Under the pieces are notes generated by a model, which searched no databases, had not been told where the DNA came from, and saw only the letters and a program-made list of their open reading frames with translations. This document shows positions 33,247 to 40,900 of a stretch of 64,000 nt of DNA, piece by piece; the first letter of the stretch is position 1; each line of letters begins with the position of its first letter. A program made the position numbers and the translations under genes. The DNA is from Streptomyces sp. NBC_01754 (GTDB taxonomy: Bacteria > Actinomycetota > Actinomycetes > Streptomycetales > Streptomycetaceae): positions 5,952,001 through 6,016,000 of the forward strand of contig NZ_CP109132.1 in the NCBI RefSeq assembly GCF_035918015.1. The letters are read 5' to 3'.

Positions 33247-34329
33247 ATGACGCCGGAGACAGAGACCGACGAGGTATGGATCCTGGGCGCCACGGGCCGG
33301 ATCGGCCGTGCGGTCGCCGCGCGCCTGGCGGCGCGGGGAGTCGTGCCGGTGCTGGTCGGCCGTGACCGGGAGCGCCTGCGCGGGGCCGCAGCGGCCCTCG
33401 GCCGGGCCGACGCGAAGACCGTCGTCGTCGGCACGGCGGAAGGTGCCGCCGCCGAGATCACGCGGCAGCGGCCGGCTGTGGTCGTCAACACCATCGGCGA
33501 CTACGCGGCGACGGCCGCCCTGATCGCCCGTGCCTGCATGCCGGGCGGGCACTACGTCGACCTCGCCGCCGACCTGGCCGCCGTCTCCCGTCTGCTCGGC
33601 CTGCACCAGGACGCGGCCACGGCGGGCAGCACGCTCGTGACCGGTGCGGGATTCGGCGTCCTGGCGACAGAGGCCGTCGTGGTGAAGCTGTGTGAGGGCC
33701 GGCCCACCCCGCAGCGCGTACGCGTCGACGCCCTGGCTTCGGTGGCCGCCGAGGCCGGAGTCTTGGGCTCCGCCTTCGCCACCACCTCCGTCGACGTACT
33801 GACCACCGGCGGACGCCGCTGTCGCGACGGCCGCCTGGTCAGGACCGGGCTCGGCGCGGACCCGCAGGTCCTCACCCTCCCCGACGGGCAGCGGGTGAAG
33901 TCCGCCGGAGTCCCGTCGGGTGAGCTCCTGGCCGCCCGGCGGGCGAGCGGAGCGCCGTTCGTCACCGTCACCTCCGCACTCGCCCCGGCCTCGCCCGCCG
34001 TACGGGCCGTGCTTCCCGTACTCGCGGCGCTGTTGTCCGTCCGCGCCCTGCGCCGGCTCGCCGTCCGCCGGCTGGCGCGGACTCCGGTCGAGGCCGCCCC
34101 CAGGCCCCGGCGGCACTCCTGGGGGCACGCCGTCGTCATCTGGCCCGACGGCACGGGCCGCGAAGGCTGGCTCCGCGCCGGTGACGGCATGGACTACACC
34201 GCCGACGTCGCCGCCGAGGTCGCCGTGCGGCTGGCGCGGGGTGCGGCCAGGCCCGGTGCCTACACGCCGGCGGCCGCCTTCGGTCCCGGCCTCGCCACCG
34301 CGGCCGGGGGCGACTTCGTCCTCGGCTGA
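33247..34329 (+). CDS. NAD(P)-binding saccharopine-dehydrogenase-like protein
   Basis: 360 residues from the ATG at 33247, which has GAAGGAG upstream. The N-terminal Rossmann motif is WILGATGRIGRAVAARL (G-x-x-G-x-x-G type), followed by VVVNTIGDYA and the YVDLAADL segment typical of saccharopine dehydrogenase-like and trans-acting enoyl-reductase-like proteins. The C-terminal half has no recognisable motif. The oxidoreductase reaction is unknown. It lies downstream of a terminator and 177 bases before two small membrane protein genes, so it is probably its own unit. Confidence 0.72.
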   Translation: MTPETETDEVWILGATGRIGRAVAARLAARGVVPVLVGRDRERLRGAAAALGRADAKTVVVGTAEGAAAEITRQRPAVVVNTIGDYAATAALIARACMPGGHYVDLAADLAAVSRLLGLHQDAATAGSTLVTGAGFGVLATEAVVVKLCEGRPTPQRVRVDALASVAAEAGVLGSAFATTSVDVLTTGGRRCRDGRLVRTGLGADPQVLTLPDGQRVKSAGVPSGELLAARRASGAPFVTVTSALAPASPAVRAVLPVLAALLSVRALRRLAVRRLARTPVEAAPRPRRHSWGHAVVIWPDGTGREGWLRAGDGMDYTADVAAEVAVRLARGAARPGAYTPAAAFGPGLATAAGGDFVLG

Positions 34330-34506
34330 GGACACCGTGCGGCCCTTCACGGATCGCACCCGTTCGTACGCGCCGAGAGGAGTGCCCGTGCGTACGGAGA
34401 CCGCGCCGAAGGCACCGCTGTCCGTGGTGGGTGATGGCGCCGGATATGCGACTGATGGTGCGGATCGTCATGTTTCGGATATTCCGGCGGGGGAATCGAG
34501 TCCAGC

Positions 34507-34974
34507 ATGATTCAGAACCTTGTGCGAGGTGGCGCGGCCGGTGCCGCCGGGACGACCGTGCTGAACGCCGTGACCTACGCCGACATGGTGTGGAGGGGGA
34601 GGGCCTCCAGCGGGGCGCCCGCCCAAGTCGTGGACAAGCTCGCCCAGGCCGTGGGGCGCCCGGTTCCAGGGTCGGGCGACAGCCGGGACAACCGGCTCAC
34701 CGGCCTCGGCGCGCTGTCCGGCATCGCCGTCGGATGCGGCACCGGAGTGGCGGTCTCCGCGCTGCGCCGCGCAGGAGTCCGCATGCCGTGGTGGCTGGGT
34801 GGCGTGGTCACCGGCGCCCTGGCCATGGCCGCGACGGACCTGCCCATGGCCGGGCTGCGGGTGAGCGATCCGACGACCTGGGCGGCCACGGACTGGGTGT
34901 CGGACGCCGTGCCGCACCTTGTCTACGGGGTCGTGACCTACGCTCTCGTGGCGGCCGGGGAGCCCCGGTCGTGA
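34507..34974 (+). CDS. Small integral membrane protein
   Basis: 155 residues. Four hydrophobic segments are visible: around residues 5-25, 66-90, 93-115 and 135-152. No catalytic motif is seen and I do not recognise a named family. Its stop overlaps the GTG of the next gene (GTGA), so the two membrane proteins are coupled and probably work together. Confidence 0.65.
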   Translation: MIQNLVRGGAAGAAGTTVLNAVTYADMVWRGRASSGAPAQVVDKLAQAVGRPVPGSGDSRDNRLTGLGALSGIAVGCGTGVAVSALRRAGVRMPWWLGGVVTGALAMAATDLPMAGLRVSDPTTWAATDWVSDAVPHLVYGVVTYALVAAGEPRS

Positions 34975-35564
34975 GACCGGTGGGAGATGCGTTGGCCAGG
35001 GCCGCGCTGATCGGTGCCGTCACCGGCCTCCGGAGCCAGTGGGGGATCGCCGCGGTCTCCTGGACCGTCCGGCCCGCCGCCGCGGCGTCGTCGGTGACAC
35101 AGCAGCTGCTGGCCCGGCCGTGGGTGCGCGGGAGCGTGCTGGTCACCGCCGTGGGGGAGTTCGTCGCGGACAAGTCGCCGCGTGCCCCGAGCCGTCTCAC
35201 TCCGGGGGGTCTGGTTCCGCGCGTCGTGCTCGGCGCCCTGTCCGGCATGGCGCTCGCCGAGCGCGAACGCCCCATGGTCCCGCCGGCCGCGGCTGCGGCA
35301 GCCGGTGCCACGGCGGCCTACGCGTTCGCGCTGGCCGGAGTTCGGTGGCGCCGGACGGCGGGTGTCCCTGCCGACGCCGTGGCCGCCGCCGTAGAGGACG
35401 TGCTGGCCATGGCTCTGGCCTGGGTCGCCTGCGCCCGGGGCGACGCGGCGTGCGGCCCTCCGGCACGGGGCGGTGGCGAAGGGCCGTGGAGCGGGCGGTC
35501 CGCCACCGGTCCGAGGCCGGGCGGCCCGATCCATGACGACGGCGAGGTTCCTGGGGAGCCGTAG
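34971..35564 (+). CDS. DUF4126-like membrane protein
   Basis: 197 residues from the GTG at 34971. The segment LIGAVTGLRSQWGIAAVSW near residue 13, and later GEFVADKSP, GGLVPRVVLGALSGMAL and AAYAFALAG, fit the DUF4126 pattern. The last 40 residues are polar and rich in Gly and Pro. The function is unknown. It is translationally coupled to the preceding membrane protein and converges on the arsI gene 71 bases away. Confidence 0.6.
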   Translation: MRPVGDALARAALIGAVTGLRSQWGIAAVSWTVRPAAAASSVTQQLLARPWVRGSVLVTAVGEFVADKSPRAPSRLTPGGLVPRVVLGALSGMALAERERPMVPPAAAAAAGATAAYAFALAGVRWRRTAGVPADAVAAAVEDVLAMALAWVACARGDAACGPPARGGGEGPWSGRSATGPRPGGPIHDDGEVPGEP

Positions 35565-35635
35565 AGCCGCGTCACCGCGCGCGGCCGGCCGCCTTCGAGG
35601 GGAAGGGGGCCGGGCCCGGGCCGTGTTCCCGCGCC

Positions 35636-36109
35636 TCAGTCGCCGCAGGCGCACCCCGCGGCCGCCGGTGCCCCCTCGGCGGTCTCGCCTTCGCCCGCAC
35701 AGCAGCCGTCGCCGTCGAGAGCGGCGCTCTCGCCCATGTGGCCGGCGTCGGCCTTGACGACGTAGATCTCCCAGGGTTCCTTGCCGGGGCCGTGAACCCA
35801 CACCTTGTCCTGGAGGGCGTAGCAGCAGGACGTGTCGTTCTCCTCGAACGTCGCGAGACCGGCGTCCTTGAGCCGGGTGGTGGCCCCGGTGACCTCCTCG
35901 GTGGTGTCGACCTCGACGCCGAGGTGATCCAGACGGGTCTCCTGGCCCGGCTCACCCTCGATCAGGACGAGCTTGAGCGGCGGGGTGGTGACGGCGAAGT
36001 TGGCGTAGCCAGGACGCCGCTTGGCCGGTTCGACGCCGAACAGCCTGGAATAGAAGGTGACCGCCGCTTCGAGGTCGGCGACGTTGAGAGCGAGCTGGAC
36101 ACGGGACAT
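35636..36109 (-). CDS. arsI: ArsI/CadI-type VOC protein, probable carbon-arsenic lyase
   Basis: 157 residues of the vicinal-oxygen-chelate fold. MSRVQLALNVADLEAAVTFY is the usual start, and the metal ligands are expected at His/Glu positions in DHLGVEVD and WEIYVVK. The adjacent cysteines in TSCCYAL match the arsenic-binding pair of characterised ArsI, which breaks the C-As bond of methylarsenite and aromatic arsenicals. The tail is rich in Cys (CCAGEGE and CACGD), which may also bind metal. The older name of this group is CadI (cadmium-induced). It diverges from arsR with a shared operator between them. Confidence 0.85.
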   Translation of the reverse strand: MSRVQLALNVADLEAAVTFYSRLFGVEPAKRRPGYANFAVTTPPLKLVLIEGEPGQETRLDHLGVEVDTTEEVTGATTRLKDAGLATFEENDTSCCYALQDKVWVHGPGKEPWEIYVVKADAGHMGESAALDGDGCCAGEGETAEGAPAAAGCACGD

Positions 36110-36128
36110 GACGGTCTCCCTGATCAGG

Positions 36129-36152
36129 TTGAATTGATGCCTGTCGATTCAA
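36129..36152. promoter_or_regulatory. Probable ArsR operator
   Basis: TTGAAT (36129-36134) and ATTCAA (36147-36152) form a dyad with a 12-base spacer in the arsI/arsR intergenic region. The TGAAT/ATTCA core is typical of ArsR/SmtB family operators. It could repress both divergent genes. Confidence 0.6.
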
Positions 36153-36190
36153 GATTGCGTCGTGGATCGAAAAACGTCAACATTAGGGGC

Positions 36191-36601
36191 ATGGTGAATC
36201 GAGAGCGCGCGGTGCCCGGCCGGGGCGGTGCCGAAGGGTGCTGTCCGGATCTGCTGACCGCCCCGCTGGGCGAGGAGCGCGCGGCCGAACTGGCGAAGGT
36301 GTTCAAGGCCCTGGGGGACCCGGTACGGCTGAGGCTGCTGTCGATGATCGCCTCTCGTGCGGACGGCGAGATCTGCGTCTGTGACCTCACCCCGGCCTTC
36401 GAGTTGTCGCAGCCGACGATTTCCCATCACCTCAAACTGCTGAAGCAGGCCGGGCTCATCGACTCCGAGCGGCGCGGAACCTGGGTGTACTACCGGCTGC
36501 TGCCGCAGGCGACCGACCGTCTTGCCGCGCTCCTCACCCGGCCCGCCGGGCAGGCTCCGGCCGGACCCGCGCCCGCCGCGCCGGCCGTGCGCGCCTTGTA
36601 G
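36191..36601 (+). CDS. arsR: ArsR family metalloregulator
   Basis: 136 residues from the ATG at 36191; a GTG three bases later is also possible and has better spacing to AGGGG. The winged helix-turn-helix is complete: VFKALGDPVRLRLLSMI, the metal-site segment EICVCDLTP, and the recognition helix SQPTISHHLKLL. The CVCDL cysteines are the classic arsenite-sensing pair. An upstream CC (residues 17-18) may also take part. It diverges from arsI and should derepress it when arsenicals enter. The Ala/Pro-rich C-terminal tail looks disordered. Confidence 0.9.
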   Translation: MVNRERAVPGRGGAEGCCPDLLTAPLGEERAAELAKVFKALGDPVRLRLLSMIASRADGEICVCDLTPAFELSQPTISHHLKLLKQAGLIDSERRGTWVYYRLLPQATDRLAALLTRPAGQAPAGPAPAAPAVRAL

Positions 36602-37253
36602 GCGCCGGGGCGCCCGCCGTCCGGCCCTCCGCGCGTGGCCCGGCCCGGGCGGCCGGACCTGTGACACCCCGGCCCGGAGCCGGCCGTGAGGCGGTGGCGC
36701 GGTGTTCGCCGCATCGAAGGTGATGCCCTCCGTGCAGGGTGTGTGGTCGTACCAGCGCGGTGTGGGGGGCGCACGCGCCCGGCGCATAGGAGCGCGATGC
36801 GATCTGTGTGCGCTACGGCGCCTGCGAGCGCGCGCCGGGCGCTGCCGGGAACGATGCCGGAATGGCGTGGTTCATATGAGGCGATAGTTGGATAACAGGG
36901 ACATCGGGTGGCTGGATATTTTCGTATGGGGATGGCTTGCCCCTCTCCGTTACGAGTCCGGATCGCATGTTGTTCGATTAAATGCTTGTCATGAAGCCGG
37001 TGAATTCGTACCTCCGGTCGTCAGTGGTCCTCTAGTGTGATTGACGTGAACGGGGGATCCGGAGAAGTCCGGCTCGGTCACCGACCCGCCGTCGAATCCG
37101 GAGGCGTAACGTATCTTCGAGTCATGTGACCGAGAGTTCGCCGCGAGGCGGCGGATTACCCGGTGGCTTCCGGAGGAATGTGGCGCGGGTGCCCTGAGCG
37201 ACCGATGGACGTGCTGTGAAAAAGAGTGGGAACGGAACAGGTGAGGGACGGTC
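36602..37253. other. 652-base stretch without a convincing gene
   Basis: It begins with the hairpin at 36619-36658. The segment from about 36870 to 37030 is visibly richer in A and T than the surroundings, which suits a promoter region for mbtH. TTGTCA (36986) followed after 17 bases by TACCTC is one weak promoter candidate. Short open frames on both strands lack ribosome sites. I find no regulator gene here. Confidence 0.4.
36619..36658 (+). terminator. Hairpin after arsR
   Basis: GTCCGGCC (36619-36626) and GGCCGGAC (36651-36658) form an 8-bp stem with a GC-rich interior, 17 bases after the arsR stop. Confidence 0.55.
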
Positions 37254-37472
37254 ATGACCAATCCTTTCGATGACGAGTCGGGGCGGTTCGTGGTCTTGGT
37301 GAACGACGAGAGCCAGTACTCGCTCTGGCCCGCGCACATCGATATTCCGGGTGGCTGGCGTATCGAGGGCCGGGAAGGATCGCGCCAGGAATGTCTGGAC
37401 GCGGTCGAGAGTGTCTGGACGGACATGCGCCCGGCCGGTCTGGTGCGCGCGATGGAGGCCGACGCCGGCTAG
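37254..37472 (+). CDS. MbtH-like protein of the NRPS cluster
   Basis: 72 residues, preceded by GAGGGA. The family pattern is complete: MTNPFDDESGRFVVLVNDES, QYSLWP, IPGGW and the C-terminal CLDAVESVWTDMRP. MbtH-like proteins bind NRPS adenylation domains and are often needed for their folding or activity. The expected partners are the six adenylation domains encoded downstream. Unusually for such a cluster, a strong terminator and a 500-base leader separate it from the first NRPS gene, so the two may be transcribed separately. Confidence 0.95.
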   Translation: MTNPFDDESGRFVVLVNDESQYSLWPAHIDIPGGWRIEGREGSRQECLDAVESVWTDMRPAGLVRAMEADAG

Positions 37473-37499
37473 ACCGGCCGCCGGCCGGACCGAAGCCGT

Positions 37500-37522
37500 C
37501 CCAGGCCGCGCCGCGGCCTGGG
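37500..37522 (+). terminator. Hairpin terminator after mbtH
   Basis: CCCAGGCCGC and GCGGCCTGGG form a perfect 10-bp stem with a 3-base loop, 27 bases after the mbtH stop. No T-run. Confidence 0.7.
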
Positions 37523-37592
37523 GCGGGTGGGCCGAGGGGTGGCGTCATCCCAGGTAGGCAAGGTGCTGCCCCTTCTGGTCTGATCGACTTCG

Positions 37593-37609
37593 TTCTGTTT
37601 CGAACAGAA
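37593..37609. promoter_or_regulatory. Perfect 17-bp palindrome upstream of the NRPS operon
   Basis: TTCTGTT-TCG-AACAGAA has two perfect 7-bp arms and a 3-base centre. Low GC content and lack of a T-run argue for a protein-binding site rather than a terminator. The regulator is not in the window as far as I can tell. Confidence 0.5.
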
Positions 37610-37747
37610 GTAGTCACATGCGAGCGGTGATCTGCTGCATTGTGTTCGTGAATGGCCATCTCGCCGTGATGAGACATTCATTGACCTCTTATTGAGCTAC
37701 CTATGGGTTGCCGGGTGGCTCGTCCTCGGTGCACGGAGCGATCGAAC

Positions 37748-37811
37748 TCCTCCTCAGGAGGATTCCCGGGAGCTCTTCCCAGGAGGTCTCCTCGGGGCGT
37801 CTCCTCGGGAG
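37748..37811 (+). promoter_or_regulatory. Three consecutive hairpins with ribosome-site-like arms
   Basis: TCCTCC-TCA-GGAGGA (37748-37762), AGGAG-GT-CTCCT (37781-37792, flanked by CCC and GGG), and CTCC-TCG-GGAG (37801-37811). Each pairs a GGAG-type sequence with its complement. The block lies about 175 bases before the NRPS start, inside the likely mRNA leader. Confidence 0.45.
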
Positions 37812-37985
37812 GAATCCCGGTGGGCGATACGCACCGGGCCCGGTAATTCCTGACGGCGCGGGCCGGCGATGTCCCTTCGCGTTCTCGTCGACCCTTTTCC
37901 GGCGATCGTCGCCGCACCGGTTCGGGCGGCTTCGGTCCGCCTTCTTCGTCGTCCCCGAAAACTCTCCCCGAAGGTGTAGATCGGC

Positions 37986-40900
37986 ATGCACGAAAACGAC
38001 TCCGCCTCCTCGTGCGCGGTTTCCGAAGAGTTCTTCGAAATGACTCCGGCCCAGCAGGGCGTCTGGTACGGGCAACTGGTCGATCCGGGCAGTCCGAAAT
38101 ACAACATCGGGGAATGCTTCGAGATCCGTGGCGACCTCGACGAGCAGTTGTTCGCCGAGGCGCTCGACCGGACCGTCGCCGCACACGACAGCCTCAACGT
38201 CGAGTTCGTCACCAGGGGCGACACGGTCCTCCAGCGGCTCGTCCGCCGTCCGTCCGCCGGGGCCGGCAGGCTCCGCGTCGTCGACCTGTCCGGCGCCGAC
38301 GACCCCGCCGGTGCCGCCGAGCGATATCTGGCCGACGACATGGCCACCGTCGACCGGCTCGACGCCCCGCGCCACCACTTCGCCCTGCTGCGTCTCGGTC
38401 CCGGGCTGCACCACTGGTACATCCGCTTCCACCACATAGCCATCGACGGACTCAGCGGCGCCGTCTTCGCCCGTACCGTGGCCGACCTCTACACACGTGC
38501 CGTACAGGGAGAGGACCTCGCCACGGCCGAGCTGCCCGCCGCGCCCCTGCGGGAGCTCGTGGCCGACGAGGCGGCCTACCGTGCCTCGGAGCGCTACGAG
38601 GCCGACCGCGCCTACTGGACCGGCAAGTTCGCGGACCTGGCCGGCGGCCTCCCGACGGACACGGCCGGTGCCCGGGACGACGCGGGCGGCGGCAGAGCGC
38701 TGATCCGCAGGCGCACCGACGCTCCGGCACCTGGCTCGGCCGACGCCCCGGACGTGCGCCTGCACACCGGCGACACCCTGCCCCTCGCCGTCCTCGACGA
38801 CCTGCGGACACTGGCCGCCGCCCACCGCACCACCTGGACCGCGGTCCTCGTCAGCGCGGTCGTCGCCTACGTCGGCCGGGTCACCGGGACGCGGGACGTC
38901 ACGGTGGGCCTCGCCTCCGACGGACGCCACGGCGGACTCAGGCACATCGTCGGCATGACCGCCAACATCCTGCCGCTACGCCTCGACTTCACCCCGGAGA
39001 CGACGGTCGGCGCTCTCGTGCGCGCGGTCGCCACCGAGATGCGCGGGGCCCTGCGCCACCGCCGCTTCTCCCGTGAACAGCTCGCCCGCGCACTGAACAT
39101 GACCGACGACGCGGCGCGCCTGGCCGGAGTCGTCGTCAACATCATGGGCTACGACTACGGCCTCGACTTCGCCGGCAGCCCCGGCGCCTCCCGCGTGCTG
39201 TCCATCGGCCCGGTCGACGACGTGTCCTTCTTCGTCTCCGAACGCTCCGAAGGCACAGGGCCGTTGATCGGCTTCGACGCCAACCCCGAGCTGTACCGCC
39301 CCGAGGACGTGCTGCCCCACCAGCAGGCGGTGGTGTCCTTCCTGTCCGCCCTGGCCCGTGCCGACACCGACACCCGCGTCGGCGATCTGCCACTGCTCGA
39401 CGAGGCCACCGCCGGGGCCCTGCTCACGCGGGGGCGGGGGGCGCCCCTGCCCCCGCGGACCGTGACGTCCAGCCTGCCGGAGTCCTTCGGCGCGCAGGCA
39501 CGCCGGACCCCCGACGCCCCGGCGGTGTCCGACGGTCCCGTCACCCTCACGTACCGGGAGCTGGCGCGCACGGCGGACGATCTGTCGGGCGCCCTGGCGG
39601 GATGGGGCGCCGCTGCCGAGGACGGTGTGGGTGTCCTCCTCGGCCGTTCGGCGGCGGTGGTGTCCGCCACCCTCGGCGCGGTCGGTGCCGGAGCCGCGTA
39701 CGTGCCGATGGACGCGGCCTGGCCGCCCGAACGGCTCGACCGGGTCGCGGAGGCCGCCCGGGTCCGCGTGCTGGTGGCCGACGAGGCCGCCGCCGCACAG
39801 CCCTGGGTGCGCGAGCGGGCCGCCACCCTGCCGCTGATCGTCGTCGACCCCCTCGGCCGAGTCGTGCGCGGGGCCCCGGCGCGCCCGGGCCCGCTGCCGC
39901 GGGTGACCCGCGGCGACCGGCTCGCGTACGTGATGTTCACCTCCGGCTCCACCGGACTGCCCAAGGGGGTCGGCGCCACCCACGCCGACGTCCTCGCGCT
40001 GACCGCCGACACCACCTGGTCGGACGGGGTGTCCGACGCGGTCCTGATGCACTCCGCCTACGTCTTCGACGCCGCCACGTTCGAGATCTGGGTGCCGCTG
40101 CTGCGCGGTGGCCGGGTGGTCGTCGCCCCGGAGGGCGTACTGGAGGCGCGGGTGCTCCGGGACCTGGTGGACCGGCACGGGGTGACCGCGCTGTTCCTCA
40201 CGACCGCCCTGTTCAACGTGGTGGCCGAGGCGGATCCCGCCGCCTTCACCGGGCTGCGGCTGATCGCCGCGGGCGGGGAGGCCGCCGCCCCGGACCTGAT
40301 GCGCCGGGTGGCGGCCGCCGTGCCCGGGACCCAGGTCCTGCACGTGTACGGCCCCACGGAGACCACCACCTTCGCCGCCCGCCATCGGGTGGACGCCGGA
40401 ACGCCGGGCGTACCGCCCATCGGCCGCGCCCTCGACGGAACGCGTCTGTACGTCCTCGACCGGTCCCTCGGCCCGGTGCCGCCCGGGGTGGTGGGGGAGC
40501 TGTACGTGAGCGGCCACGGCGTCGCCCGCGGCTACCTCGGGCGGGCCGCGCTGACCTCCACCCGGTTCGTCGCCGACCCGTACGACACGGGCGGCGGCCG
40601 CATGTACCGCACCGGCGACCTCGTGAGCTGGACCGCCCGCGGTGACATCGAGTACGCCGGACGCGCGGACGGGCAGATCAAGCTCCGCGGGTTCCGCATC
40701 GAACCCGCCGAGATCGAGCACGTCCTCCTCGCCGACCCGGGCGTGCGCGCCGCCCGCGTGCTGGTCCGTGAGGACGCGCCCGGCGACCGCGCACTCGTCG
40801 CCTACGTCGTGCACGCCCCCGGTGCCCGGCCGGACGCCTCCTCCCTGGCCCGCCGCGTCGGGCGCGCCCTGCCCGCGTACATGGTGCCCTCCGCGTTCGT

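Larger units (their letters stand above)
37473..37985. other. 513-base NRPS leader region
   Basis: This region holds the mbtH terminator (37500-37522), the 17-bp palindrome (37593-37609) and the triple-hairpin block (37748-37811). No gene with a ribosome site is visible. TTGACC at 37681 could be a -35 element, but a well-spaced -10 is not obvious. Confidence 0.5.

Noticed and set aside
36989..37426. Minus-strand frame opposite mbtH
   Set aside because: It overlaps a textbook MbtH protein and has no ribosome site or domain.
37593..37609. LexA (SOS) box
   Set aside because: The actinobacterial SOS box is built on TCGAAC-N4-GTTCGA. This palindrome has different arms and spacing.
37748..37811. 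T-box or known riboswitch before the NRPS
   Set aside because: No T-box consensus, specifier loop or recognised aptamer core is present; only simple hairpins are seen.
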